Positions 42,564 to 51,551 of a stretch of 64,000 nucleotides of DNA are shown here, in pieces. The notes beneath the pieces were generated by a model. It did not search any database. It was not told the origin of the DNA and saw nothing but the letters and a program-made list of their open reading frames with translations. Position 1 is the first letter of the stretch. The number at the start of each line of letters is the position of its first letter. Both the position numbers and the translations under genes were made by a program. Source of the DNA: Clostridium_AB sp036639235 (GTDB taxonomy: Bacteria; Bacillota; Clostridia; Clostridiales; Caloramatoraceae); NCBI RefSeq assembly GCF_036639235.1, contig NZ_JAVWJB010000008.1, positions 1-64,000 of the forward strand. Reading direction: 5' to 3'.

Positions 42564-43604
42564 CTATACCTCAGCGTAAATCTGAAATACAGGAAGAAGA
42601 ACACCTGCTAATACAAAACCAACAACAAGGGACATAGATATTATTAAAATAGGTTCAAATATCTTTGAAAGTCTTTTAGATGCAAATCCTACTTCTTTTT
42701 CATAAAAATCAGCAATACTTTCAAGTACAGAATCAAGTCTACCTGACTCTTCACCTGTTTCAATCATATTAGCAAAAAACTCTGGAAATAATCCTGACTG
42801 TTTTATCGAGAGGAAAAGACTTCCTCCCTCCTCAACTAAAACCTTAATATTTCTTACATAACTACTGTAATACTTTCCAAGTAAGCTTTCACATAGAAAT
42901 AAGGCCTCAATTATTGGAACTCCACTAGACCACAATAATGCTAAGCTTCTTGCAAATTTTTCTGCAATTACCATTTTATAAAGAGATGAAAATCCTGCTA
43001 TCTTAGTTATTATTCTATGAAATATAAACCCCTTAAACTTAATTATTATACTTAAGACTCCGGTTATTATACTTATGCTAACCAAAATAAACATATCATC
43101 TTCTATTAATCTACTTATTGTAATCAATATCTTTGTAGGCATTGGGATACTTTTTATTGATAGGCTCTTTACCATATCATCTATCATAGGTAAAATAGTA
43201 AACATCATTACAATAGAAGCTATAATTGTAATAACTAAAATGAAAATCGGATATGTCATTGCTTCTTTAATGAATTGCTTCGATTTGTACTCTTTATAGT
43301 AATAGTTTGACAAATTATCAAATATTACATCTAGCTTTCCTGTTTCTTCTCCAACCCTTACCATTTCACAAAAGGAATCTTCAAAGTGTTTAGTGTCTTT
43401 TATGCTTTCATATAGACTTTTTCCTTCATGTATACTCTCTACTATATTATCTAAAGCTCTATATGTTTTTCTGTTTTTTGTTTGATTTCTAATTGTGGTA
43501 AAGGCAGATACCACATTTATGCCTGAATTAAGCATAATTGAAATCTGCCTACACAATAAGTAAATATTTTTGTAATTAATAATGCTGTTAATTATTATAG
43601 GCAC
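42564..43604 (-). CDS. pilC: Type IV pilus inner membrane platform protein PilC/GspF
   Basis: A 346-residue polytopic protein with two GspF domains, one near residues 12-130 (RQISIMLNSGINVVSAFTTI...VRVGEETGKLDVIFDNLSNYY) and a second near 215-335 (EKFARSLALLWSSGVPIIEAL...IETGEESGRLDSVLESIADFYE), with membrane helices after each. It holds the ATPase and the pilin base. The start is unclear: GTG 43604 is itself the end of AGGAGGTG. The only codons at a normal distance are ATA 43598 and ATA 43595, so a rare start codon is possible. Confidence 0.92.
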   Translation of the reverse strand: MPIIINSIINYKNIYLLCRQISIMLNSGINVVSAFTTIRNQTKNRKTYRALDNIVESIHEGKSLYESIKDTKHFEDSFCEMVRVGEETGKLDVIFDNLSNYYYKEYKSKQFIKEAMTYPIFILVITIIASIVMMFTILPMIDDMVKSLSIKSIPMPTKILITISRLIEDDMFILVSISIITGVLSIIIKFKGFIFHRIITKIAGFSSLYKMVIAEKFARSLALLWSSGVPIIEALFLCESLLGKYYSSYVRNIKVLVEEGGSLFLSIKQSGLFPEFFANMIETGEESGRLDSVLESIADFYEKEVGFASKRLSKIFEPILIISMSLVVGFVLAGVLLPVFQIYAEV

Positions 43605-43607
43605 CTC

Positions 43608-44666
43608 CTATAAATTAATCAGCCTCATAACTATATCTCTATCAACTGCATAGGTCATTGCTTCTTCAAGGCTTATAGTTCCTGACTTACACAGTTCTAC
43701 TAAAGACATATCCATAGTTTTCATCCCATTTTTGCTACTTGTTTGAACAACAGAATCTATTTGGTGGGTCTTCCCTTCTCTTATAAGGTTACGAATAGCA
43801 GGACTTGCAGTCATAATTTCAAGTGCACATGTTCTACCGCTACCATCTGCTGTTTTAAGAAGTTGTTGTGATATAACTCCCTCAAGTACAGCAGCAAGTT
43901 GTACCTTAATTTGCTGCTGTTGATGTGGTGGGAAAACATCAACTATTCTATTAATCGTTTTTGATGCTCCTACTGTATGAAGAGTTGATAGCACTAAGTG
44001 ACCTGTTTCCGCTGCTGTTATAGCAATGGATATTGTCTCAAGGTCTCTCATCTCTCCTATTAGTATTACATCTGGATCTTCTCTTAAAGCACTTCTTAGA
44101 GCATTTTGATAGCTCTTAGTATCTCCTCCAACTTCCCTTTGGTTTATAATACTTTTCTTGTGCTTGTGAAGATATTCTATTGGATCTTCAAGGGTTATAA
44201 CATGACAATTCCTTGTATTATTAATCTCATTAATCATAGCAGCTAGGGTTGTTGACTTACCACTACCTGTTGGACCTGTAACTAATATAAGTCCCCTTGT
44301 TTTCTTTGTAAGTTCTGATAATATTGGTGGCATATTAAAGCTTTCTAATGTTGGTACCTTAAGTGGTACTGCTCTTAGTGCTAATGCATCACTACCTCTT
44401 TGTTTAAAAACATTAACTCTAAATCTTCCTATTCCCTTTTCTGCATATGATGAATCAACTTCCCCTGTTTCCTCATACTTTTGGTATGTATCCTTGTCTA
44501 ATATAAACTGTGCATACTTTTTCGTATCCTCAGGTAATAATTTATCTTCTCCTATTGGAACTAATGTCCCATTTATTCTAAGCATAGGCGGTACACCAAC
44601 CGTTATATGAAGGTCAGATGCACCTCGCATCTCACACTCTTTTAATAAATCTTTAAATTCTATCAT
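43608..44666 (-). CDS. pilT: Twitching motility ATPase PilT
   Basis: Retraction ATPase of type IV pili. The 352-residue protein has Walker A GPTGSGKSTTLAAM near residue 130, the Asp box ITLEDPIEYLHKH, Walker B DPDVILIGEMRD, the His box LVLSTLHTVGAS and the PilT-specific C-terminal ASPAIRNLIREGK. Presence of a true PilT indicates retractable pili, not only a competence pseudopilus. It lies between pilB and pilC with short gaps. Confidence 0.95.
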   Translation of the reverse strand: MIEFKDLLKECEMRGASDLHITVGVPPMLRINGTLVPIGEDKLLPEDTKKYAQFILDKDTYQKYEETGEVDSSYAEKGIGRFRVNVFKQRGSDALALRAVPLKVPTLESFNMPPILSELTKKTRGLILVTGPTGSGKSTTLAAMINEINNTRNCHVITLEDPIEYLHKHKKSIINQREVGGDTKSYQNALRSALREDPDVILIGEMRDLETISIAITAAETGHLVLSTLHTVGASKTINRIVDVFPPHQQQQIKVQLAAVLEGVISQQLLKTADGSGRTCALEIMTASPAIRNLIREGKTHQIDSVVQTSSKNGMKTMDMSLVELCKSGTISLEEAMTYAVDRDIVMRLINL

Positions 44667-44687
44667 GATTTTCCCCCTTGAATTAGA

Positions 44688-46211
44688 TTAAATTATACTT
44701 AAAACTTCACTTGTTGTTGTAACTCCCATTTTCAAAAGACTAATTGCAGAATCTTTAAGTGAAATAAAATTCTCTTCATTAGCTTCTTTAATGAGGTTAC
44801 TACTCCCTAATCTATTTCCTAAAGACTCTCTATAACTACTACTAATTTGTAATGTTTCAAAAACGCCTATTCTTCCCAGATATCCAGTATAGCTACATTT
44901 TATACATCCTGATCCCTTTTTCAAAAGGTCACTTCTAGTTATATTTAAAATATTTATTTCATAATCACTTGGAGTATAGCTCTCTACACAATTATTGCAT
45001 ATTTTTCGAACAAGTCTTTGGGATATAACTCCTGAAAGACCAGAGGATATAAGATAGGGTTCTATACCCATATCTAAAAGCCTCTCAACCACCGAGTGAC
45101 TATCATGTGTATGTATTGTACTAAGCACAAGATGTCCTGTTATTGCAGCCCTCATAGCAATACTTGCTGTATGACTATCTCTAATTTCTCCAACCATAAT
45201 TACATCTGGGTCCTGCCTTAAAATTGATCTAAGACCACTTGCAAAGTCAAAGCCTATTTTAGAGTTAACATTAACCTGAGTTATACCCTCAATGCATTGT
45301 TCAACAGGGTCCTCAATTGTAATTATGTTCCTTTTGTTCATATCAAGCTGTCTAAGCATGGTATAAAGTGTTGTGCTTTTTCCGCTTCCTGTAGGTCCTG
45401 ATACTAAAATTATTCCGCTTTTCTGGTTTAAGAAACTTTCTATTATACTTAAGTTTTCGTTAATTAAACCGATGTCATGAAGTCCTTTAATTTTTGTCTT
45501 TTCTTGGAATATTCTAATAACTATTTTTTCACCATTAACTGTTGGAATAGTAGAAACTCTTAGATCCCATAAAGTTCCGTTAGAATTTATACCTATTCTT
45601 CCATCAAGGGGAAGCCTTTTTTCCGAAATATCTATTTTAGATATAACCTTTATTCTAGATATTATTGCATTATATGACGCTTTTGAAAATCTAAAACCCT
45701 CTCGTAAGTAACCATCTACCCTAAATCTAACCCTATAATATGATTTAAAGGGTTCTATATGTATATCACTAGCTAAAAGCCTTAGTGCCTCATTTATTAT
45801 GTAATTAACTATCTTAACAGCAGGTGCATCCCCCTCTTGATCTTTAGGAGCATCTACTGATTTAATTTCATCCCTTGTATCCTTAATGATTAATGTACTT
45901 TGAAGTGCATTACATATGAATTGCTCTAACTCCTGTAGGTTATGATAATGTAAAAATATAGGTTCATAGCCAAGTATAAATCGTATATCCTCACTATTTA
46001 ATCCCATAATTGGATATGAAGTTAAAATATTAACCGTCTTAAGTTGATGATTAGCTTCAAGGGGGATAAGGTTGTACTTTAAGCATATATCTCTTGGAAT
46101 TAAACTAGTAACTTTACTATCTACCCTTAATCCCTCTAGAGAATTACAAATTACAACTTTATCTGTTCCCTCTACCCTTTTATTATTAAATTCCTGCTTA
46201 ACACTAAACAA
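44688..46211 (-). CDS. pilB: Type IV pilus assembly ATPase PilB/GspE
   Basis: Extension ATPase of the pilus. It has the N2 domain (SDIHIEPFKSYYRVRFRVDG), Walker A GPTGSGKSTTLYTML near residue 275, the Asp box ITIEDPVEQCIEG, Walker B DPDVIMVGEIRD and a zinc site of four cysteines (CNNC and CIKC). The N1 (MshEN) part is short. ATG 46217 lies only two bases from the ribosome site GGAG; TTG 46211 with an 8-base spacer is preferred. It is 9-15 bp after aroE. Confidence 0.94.
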   Translation of the reverse strand: MFSVKQEFNNKRVEGTDKVVICNSLEGLRVDSKVTSLIPRDICLKYNLIPLEANHQLKTVNILTSYPIMGLNSEDIRFILGYEPIFLHYHNLQELEQFICNALQSTLIIKDTRDEIKSVDAPKDQEGDAPAVKIVNYIINEALRLLASDIHIEPFKSYYRVRFRVDGYLREGFRFSKASYNAIISRIKVISKIDISEKRLPLDGRIGINSNGTLWDLRVSTIPTVNGEKIVIRIFQEKTKIKGLHDIGLINENLSIIESFLNQKSGIILVSGPTGSGKSTTLYTMLRQLDMNKRNIITIEDPVEQCIEGITQVNVNSKIGFDFASGLRSILRQDPDVIMVGEIRDSHTASIAMRAAITGHLVLSTIHTHDSHSVVERLLDMGIEPYLISSGLSGVISQRLVRKICNNCVESYTPSDYEINILNITRSDLLKKGSGCIKCSYTGYLGRIGVFETLQISSSYRESLGNRLGSSNLIKEANEENFISLKDSAISLLKMGVTTTSEVLSII

Positions 46212-46226
46212 TAACATCTCTCCTAT

Positions 46227-47045
46227 TTAGTATTTAACAGCAAACTCCCTACAAATCTCATCTATTATAGATTTGTCTATTGTAATATCCCTAAATATCT
46301 CCTGTGCATAAACAGCCTGACCTATAAGCATAGGAAGACCATTTTCACATATAAGGCCCCACTTTTTGCCATGTTTTAAAAACATTGTTTCACTTGGATT
46401 ATATATTATGTCCATTGCTACCTTAAACTTTTTAATAACATCCTCACTTACAGGACAATCATTAATATTTGGATACATTCCAAGAGGCGTAGAATTAATA
46501 ATTATATCTCCAGCATCTATTTTCTCAAGATCTTTATAGGATATAACATTATACTCTTTAAATTCTAAGTTACCCTTAGTCTTACTAACATCTCTTGTAA
46601 CAATATTTATGCTACTAGCATTCTTATCACGAAGATACTTAATTATAGCCTTCGTAGCTCCTCCTGCTCCTAAAACATAGGTACTCTTACCCTTAACATC
46701 AATATTGTTTTTATCAAACATATAACTAAATCCATAATAGTCAGTATTGTATCCATAACACTTACCATCTTTAAATTTAATTGTGTTAATAGCCCCTATT
46801 TCCCTTGCTTCATCAGAAATACAGTCCATTCTTTCAATTACATCTATTTTGTATGGAATAGTAACATTAAGTCCACCTATTTTTAGTAGTCTAAATCCAT
46901 CTATAGAGGATTTTAGATTATTTTTCTCTATTTCAAATATATAATATTTTCCTTTGTAATCTGTTTTCTCAAAAATACTATTATGAATTTCTGGTGATAT
47001 GCTATGGGAAAGCTTCTCACCTATTAACCCATATACATTATTCAT
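46227..47045 (-). CDS. aroE: Shikimate dehydrogenase
   Basis: NADP-dependent reduction of 3-dehydroshikimate. The 272 residues include the substrate-binding KLSHSISPEIHN near residue 10, GGLNVTIPYKIDV with the catalytic Lys, and the NADP-binding VLGAGGATKAIIKYL near residue 125. ATG 47045 after ATGGAGGGC is chosen over ATG 47057, which is part of that ribosome site. It is the first gene of the pilus operon, and a promoter candidate lies at 47093-47122. Confidence 0.95.
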   Translation of the reverse strand: MNNVYGLIGEKLSHSISPEIHNSIFEKTDYKGKYYIFEIEKNNLKSSIDGFRLLKIGGLNVTIPYKIDVIERMDCISDEAREIGAINTIKFKDGKCYGYNTDYYGFSYMFDKNNIDVKGKSTYVLGAGGATKAIIKYLRDKNASSINIVTRDVSKTKGNLEFKEYNVISYKDLEKIDAGDIIINSTPLGMYPNINDCPVSEDVIKKFKVAMDIIYNPSETMFLKHGKKWGLICENGLPMLIGQAVYAQEIFRDITIDKSIIDEICREFAVKY

Positions 47046-47092
47046 TTTGCCCTCCATCTATGTATATACCCAATAAAAACTTTTATATACAT

Positions 47093-47122
47093 ATTATATA
47101 TTTATTATATGTTATTTACCAA
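47093..47122 (-). promoter_or_regulatory. Candidate promoter of the aroE-pilus operon
   Basis: On the minus strand TTGGTA (47117-47122), 18 bp and TATAAT (47093-47098). The -10 box is perfect. It lies just after the terminator of the ABC exporter genes and 48 bp before aroE. Confidence 0.48.
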
Positions 47123-47142
47123 TTTTATTTAAGCCTAAAAAA

Positions 47143-47160
47143 GGTATAGTCTCCTATACC
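47143..47160 (-). terminator. Terminator after the ABC permease gene
   Basis: GGTATAG pairs with CTATACC around TCTC, followed by TTTTTT on the minus strand. Confidence 0.75.
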
Positions 47161-47162
47161 CT

Positions 47163-47825
47163 TTAGTAAATATCAGTCTTTTGAAGTTTTCTATATGCTA
47201 AATATATTGCATATAGAGAAATAATCATCCTTGTAACAGTTTCATTCATTATAACATTTAAAATTTCAACTATAACAATACTTAAAAACTGCATAGATGA
47301 AAATATTAAAAAAATCTTAATAAGAACAAATCTTAATCTTTCTAAATAAATCTTACTAAACACAACAGATAATATTCCAACTGCAAGGAAATTAAACCAA
47401 ATATCAACTGTTCTTATAAATAACCATGTAGAATAATAAGGTAGTGATGGATATATAGAATTTGAATACATAAAGTACTCTACAAGAAGAACTTTTCCAT
47501 CTATTGAGTATAAACATACTGCAATACCAAGAAATAATGTTGCAAATATAGCAATCTCTGAATATATGAATCCCCTTATTATATATCCGTATTTCTTAGG
47601 AGTTAAGAATATTATTCTACTTCTACCAAACATTAAGCTTTTAAATCTGAGAATAGGTGCAATTAGCCCTATAATAACTATTAATGTAACTAAAAATGCT
47701 GTTATGTACTGACCATAGTGAAAAATAGGATGTAAAAATATTGAAAGTACTGCTAGTAACGCTAGTAGTATATTCATCATAAAGCTTTGATTTAAAAAAT
47801 ATAAGTTTACTCTATTAAGTTTCAT
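47163..47825 (-). CDS. ABC exporter membrane subunit (ABC-2 like)
   Basis: A 220-residue protein with six hydrophobic segments and few charged loops, which fits the membrane part of a BcrAB/ABC-2 type exporter. It begins 2 bp after the ATPase gene, so the two form one transporter. I do not recognise a specific subfamily or substrate. No regulator gene of the GntR type is next to it, although such pairs often have one. Confidence 0.72.
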   Translation of the reverse strand: MKLNRVNLYFLNQSFMMNILLALLAVLSIFLHPIFHYGQYITAFLVTLIVIIGLIAPILRFKSLMFGRSRIIFLTPKKYGYIIRGFIYSEIAIFATLFLGIAVCLYSIDGKVLLVEYFMYSNSIYPSLPYYSTWLFIRTVDIWFNFLAVGILSVVFSKIYLERLRFVLIKIFLIFSSMQFLSIVIVEILNVIMNETVTRMIISLYAIYLAYRKLQKTDIY

Positions 47826-47827
47826 AA

Positions 47828-48496
47828 CTAAAAAAGTTCCTCTAAAGAATTAATTCCATTTTTTCTAAGTTCTTTAATAGTTGAATGTAGCTTTATTTTT
47901 CCATCCTTCATAAATATCACCTCATCTAAAATTGGCTCAATATCACACACTAAATGGGTACTTATAATCATAATAGACCCTTCCTCAAAATTATCAAGAA
48001 TTGTTTCTATTACCTTACGTCTATCCTCAGGATCTACTCCGAATAATGGCTCATCAAGTAAATATACCTTAGCCTTTCTTGAAAATGTAAGTGCTACGTT
48101 AAGTTTTTCAAGTGATCCTAATGATAAGGTATCTATTTTCCTATCTATATCAATAGAAAATTCTGCAAGCATTCCCCTTGCATTTCCTTCATTAAAGTCC
48201 CAGAAAAACTCCCTATAAAAGTTTAATGCATCCCGAACTCTCATTCCTTTAAATAAAATATTTTCATCCATCATAAATGATACAATCTCACGTGACTTAT
48301 CACTTATTTCATTAGAAAATATGCTTATCTCTCCACTTGTTGGCTTTACTAATGAAGATATAATCTTAAGAAGTGTGGTTTTACCACATCCATTTTTACC
48401 TATAAGTCCAACTATTTTGTTACCCTCTATTTCAAGGTTAATATTATCAAGTACTGTTTCTTTATATACCTTTGAAAGGCCTCTAATACTAATCAT
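47828..48496 (-). CDS. ABC transporter ATP-binding protein
   Basis: The 222-residue ATPase has Walker A GLIGKNGCGKTTLLK near residue 35, a Q-loop at FMMDEN, an ABC signature in TLSLGSLEKLNVAL (a degenerate form of LSGGQ), Walker B KVYLLDEPLFGVD and the switch His in IISTHLV. This pattern is typical of drug or lantibiotic exporters of the BcrA/YtrB group. It pairs with the membrane protein that follows. Start ATG 48496. Confidence 0.9.
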   Translation of the reverse strand: MISIRGLSKVYKETVLDNINLEIEGNKIVGLIGKNGCGKTTLLKIISSLVKPTSGEISIFSNEISDKSREIVSFMMDENILFKGMRVRDALNFYREFFWDFNEGNARGMLAEFSIDIDRKIDTLSLGSLEKLNVALTFSRKAKVYLLDEPLFGVDPEDRRKVIETILDNFEEGSIMIISTHLVCDIEPILDEVIFMKDGKIKLHSTIKELRKNGINSLEELF

Positions 48497-48564
48497 ATAA
48501 AACTTCTTTCTAATATTTTTTCTCTTACATATTACCGTTAAAGCATAATTAAGTCAATAAAACA

Positions 48565-48586
48565 AGGGATAGCTTAAGCTATCCCT
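48565..48586 (-). terminator. Terminator overlapping the end of sigK
   Basis: AGGGATAGC and GCTATCCCT pair around TTAA. The sigK stop (48579-48581) lies in the stem. The minus strand continues CTTGTTTTATT, a moderate T run. Confidence 0.75.
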
Positions 48587-49268
48587 GTGAAAGTTCCTTT
48601 GAAAGTTTTTTCAAAGCTTTTTTTTCAATTCTTGAAACATAAGACCTTGAAATCCCAAGTTTCTGTGCTATTTCTCTTTGGGTCTTAGGTTCACTATTTA
48701 ATCCATATCTAAGCTTTATTATCTCTTTTTCTTTTCCTTCAAGTACACTTTCTATAATGTCATATAGCTTTTTAACTGATATTTTGTATTCAACTTCTTC
48801 AAGTACAACGTCACCATCAGTTCCTAATACGTCAATTAAACATATTTCATTACCCTCTTTATCCACCCCAATTGGGTCTTGAAGGTATACTTCCGATTTG
48901 ATTTTTTTACTTGATCTTACACTCATTAGTATTTCGTTTTCTATACACCTTGCTGCATATGTCGCAAGCCTGTTCCCTTTTTTATAATCAAAGCTTTCAA
49001 TAGCCTTAATAAGTCCTACAGTGCCTATAGAAATCAAATCATCTGCATCTCTGATTTGTGGGCTAAATTTCTTTATTATATGTGCCACAAGCCTAAGATT
49101 CCTAGTTATAAGTTCTCCCTTAGCACTTTCATCTCCCTCACGGTACTTTTTAAACAGCTCCTTTTCCTCATCTTGATTTAAAGGAGTGGGAAATGAATTT
49201 CCATTGCTAACATATCCAACAAGAACGACTAGATTTTGAAAAAAATTAAGAAACATATCCGGTAACAA
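48579..49268 (-). CDS. sigK: RNA polymerase sporulation sigma factor SigK
   Basis: Late mother-cell sigma factor. The 229-residue protein has region 2 (NLRLVAHIIKKFSP...DLISIGTVGLIKAIESFDYKKGNRLATYAARCIENEILM), region 3 (DPIGVDKEGNEICLIDVLG) and region 4 (TQREIAQKLGISRSYVSRIEKKALKKL). A hydrophobic pro-sequence precedes YVSNGNSFPTPL, comparable to the segment that SpoIVFB removes in Bacillus. The gene is intact, with no skin-type insertion. TTG 49268 has a G-rich site six bases upstream; ATG 49256 would shorten the pro-sequence and has no ribosome site. A sigma-E promoter candidate lies upstream. Confidence 0.94.
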   Translation of the reverse strand: MLPDMFLNFFQNLVVLVGYVSNGNSFPTPLNQDEEKELFKKYREGDESAKGELITRNLRLVAHIIKKFSPQIRDADDLISIGTVGLIKAIESFDYKKGNRLATYAARCIENEILMSVRSSKKIKSEVYLQDPIGVDKEGNEICLIDVLGTDGDVVLEEVEYKISVKKLYDIIESVLEGKEKEIIKLRYGLNSEPKTQREIAQKLGISRSYVSRIEKKALKKLSKELSQG

Positions 49269-49288
49269 GCTTTACCCCCCTAAAGACT

Positions 49289-49315
49289 AGGTCTCATAAT
49301 CATTATATGAGACCT
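49289..49315 (-). terminator. Hairpin between the methyltransferase gene and sigK
   Basis: AGGTCTCATA pairs with TATGAGACCT around a 7-nt loop. The minus strand lacks a clean T run (TAGTCTTTAG), so it may be a weak terminator of the upstream gene or an operator. It overlaps the -10 box of the candidate sigK promoter. Confidence 0.5.
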
Positions 49316-49330
49316 TTCTAATATATGTGC
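49302..49330 (-). promoter_or_regulatory. Candidate sigma-E promoter of sigK
   Basis: On the minus strand GCACATA (49324-49330), 14 bp and CATATAAT (49302-49309) match KMATATT-N14-CATACAnT at 5 of 7 and 6 of 7 positions. sigK is a sigma-E gene in known spore formers. Confidence 0.48.
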
Positions 49331-49401
49331 CTTTTTCTAAAGAAAAAACATCACATTTAATTAAATTCTTTAGGAATAAAATACGTTTCTACTTTACTAC
49401 T

Positions 49402-50571
49402 TTACAGATTATTTCCCTCTATAGCCTCTGCGTCATTGTCTCTTCTTCTTGGTGGAAGTGGTCCAAAATATTGGTAGTAATAACACTGCAGTGTTCCATT
49501 ATATAGCTTTCTATTCTTAGTAGCTTTCTTACCATAATGTTTTTGGAATTCTGGGTGTGATGTAATAACAAATACTGACCAAGTATCAAGTTCTGAGAAA
49601 ACTCTACCCATATCCTTATAAAGCTTATTAACTTCCTTAACCTCAAGAAGTCTCTCCCCATATGGCGGATTAGTAATAATACATCCATACTTCTTCTTTG
49701 AACTAACTTCTTGAACTGGAAGCTTTTGAAGATAAATATAGTCTGTAAGACCTGCTTTCTCTACATTTTCCATAGCCGTCTTTAAAACTCTATAATCAAC
49801 ATCTGAACCATATATTTTAAATTCCTCGTCATTAATAGCGTTTCTTGCCTCTTCTCTTAGCTCATCCCAAATCTTTTTGTCTATTGTTGGCCAAGTCTCT
49901 GATACAAACTCTCTATTAAGTCCTGGTGCAATATTCTTACCTATAAGAGCAGCCTCAATAAGAATTGTTCCTGAACCACATAGTGGGTCAATAAGCTGTC
50001 TTGATGGGTTCCATCTACTTAAAAGAACAAGTGCTGCAGCTAGAGTTTCCTTCATAGGAGCTTCCCCTGCAATTTCTCTATATCCTCTTTTGTGTAGTCC
50101 TTTACCTGATGTATCAATTGTAAGAGTTACAATATCCTTAAGTATTCCTACTTCTATTTTATAAACGGGACCATCCTCTGAGAACCAATCTGTTTTATAT
50201 TTTCTTTTCATTGCTTCAACAACAGCCTTCTTAACTATTGATTGACAATCTGGAACTGAGAATAATTTTGATTTTACAGATTTACCTGTAATATGCATCT
50301 TCCCGTCTAGTGGGATTATATTCCCAAAGTTAACAGCCTTAGCTCCTTGGAAAAGCTCCTCAAAGCTTTCTGCTTTAAATTCAGCAGCCTTAATAAGTAC
50401 TCTATCTGCTGTTCTAAGCCAAAGGTTACATCTTGCAATGTCCCTTTCGTCTCCTTCAAATTCTACTCTTGAGTTTTCAACCTTAAGATTTTCATACCCA
50501 AGATTCTTAAGTTCACTTGCAACAACACTTTCAAGACCAAATGTTGCCGTAGCAATTAATTTATATTTCAT
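49402..50571 (-). CDS. THUMP-domain class I RNA methyltransferase (YpsC/RlmL-like)
   Basis: A 389-residue SAM-dependent methyltransferase that probably modifies guanine N2 in 23S rRNA. The N-terminal ferredoxin-like/THUMP part (ATFGLESVVASELKNLGYENLKVENSRVEFEGDERDI) is followed by a Rossmann fold with DPLCGSGTILIEAALIG near residue 195, the acidic SAM-binding YGSDVDYRVLKTAMENVEKAG and the catalytic IITNPPYGERL near residue 300. It has one methyltransferase domain, as in Bacillus YpsC, unlike the two-domain RlmKL of E. coli. It stands upstream of sigK. Confidence 0.9.
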   Translation of the reverse strand: MKYKLIATATFGLESVVASELKNLGYENLKVENSRVEFEGDERDIARCNLWLRTADRVLIKAAEFKAESFEELFQGAKAVNFGNIIPLDGKMHITGKSVKSKLFSVPDCQSIVKKAVVEAMKRKYKTDWFSEDGPVYKIEVGILKDIVTLTIDTSGKGLHKRGYREIAGEAPMKETLAAALVLLSRWNPSRQLIDPLCGSGTILIEAALIGKNIAPGLNREFVSETWPTIDKKIWDELREEARNAINDEEFKIYGSDVDYRVLKTAMENVEKAGLTDYIYLQKLPVQEVSSKKKYGCIITNPPYGERLLEVKEVNKLYKDMGRVFSELDTWSVFVITSHPEFQKHYGKKATKNRKLYNGTLQCYYYQYFGPLPPRRRDNDAEAIEGNNL

Positions 50572-50725
50572 TAATTTCTCTCCTTAAATTTCATCTTTAT
50601 TACGTACATTATCTATTTTAACCAAAAAATCTTGTTTATGAAACACAAACATTGTAAATTATAATAAATAAGTTAAGTTTGATAAATATCCAAAAAGAAT
50701 TAAAATATAATTAGAGGTGATAATA

Positions 50726-51550
50726 ATGGCAGATATTAAATTAGATTACTTTATTTTCAACGATAATATATACCCATCTAGTGAATTTGAGAATTTATAT
50801 ATTGAGGATGCAAAGTCACTATATGAAGTTATTAGAGTATGCTCTAGTACTCCATTATTCCTAGAAGAGCATCTTAATAGACTTTTTAAGTCAGCTAATA
50901 TAGTTGGGTATAGCCTAACACTTACACTTGAAGAGATCAGAAGCAATATTAAAAAAATTATTAATAAAAACAATGCTACTGACTACAACTTAAAAATTGT
51001 TATAAATAACTTAGATAACCCATCTCCTAATGTATATTATTTTTTCATAACTACTAACTACCCAGACCCTTCACTATATACTAAGGGGGTAGATGCATTC
51101 CTTTATTCAGCAGAAAGAGATAATCCTAACGCTAAGGTTATAAATGCTACTTTACGTGAAAAAGTTAATGCTCTTATGCAAGAAAAGAACTGCTTTGAAG
51201 CTATCTTAGTTAATAATAATGGCTATATAACAGAGGGAAGTCGTTCTAACCTATTTTTTATTAAAGATAATACTCTTTATACAACTAAAGGAAGTGACGT
51301 TTTACTTGGAATAACAAGAGATAGAATTATATCTCTTGCAATTAAAGATGGTATTAATGTTGTTGAAGATGATATCCACGTAGATTCTCTTCCTTCCTTT
51401 TCGTCAATATTTATAAGTGGAACCTCACCTAAGGCTCTACCTATAAAAAATCTTGATAACATGACATTCTCACCTAAAGAAGAATTAATGCAAAGAATCA
51501 TAAAACTATATGATAATGAAATAGATTCATATATTAAGAGCCATAATTAA
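50726..51550 (+). CDS. Class IV aminotransferase
   Basis: A PLP-dependent enzyme of the branched-chain aminotransferase/aminodeoxychorismate lyase/D-alanine aminotransferase fold. The 274 residues have the entry loop with the conserved Arg (SLYEVIRVCSSTPLFLEEHLNRLFKSA), the Lys-bearing VINATLREKVNAL and the cofactor stretch ITEGSRSNLFFIKDNTLYTT...LLGITRDRII. GTG 50717 is part of the GAGGTGAT ribosome site, so ATG 50726 is the start. A separate pabC-like gene lies with pabAB at 52745, so this one probably has another substrate; D-alanine or branched-chain keto acids are both possible. Confidence 0.85.
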   Translation: MADIKLDYFIFNDNIYPSSEFENLYIEDAKSLYEVIRVCSSTPLFLEEHLNRLFKSANIVGYSLTLTLEEIRSNIKKIINKNNATDYNLKIVINNLDNPSPNVYYFFITTNYPDPSLYTKGVDAFLYSAERDNPNAKVINATLREKVNALMQEKNCFEAILVNNNGYITEGSRSNLFFIKDNTLYTTKGSDVLLGITRDRIISLAIKDGINVVEDDIHVDSLPSFSSIFISGTSPKALPIKNLDNMTFSPKEELMQRIIKLYDNEIDSYIKSHN

Positions 51551-51551
51551 T

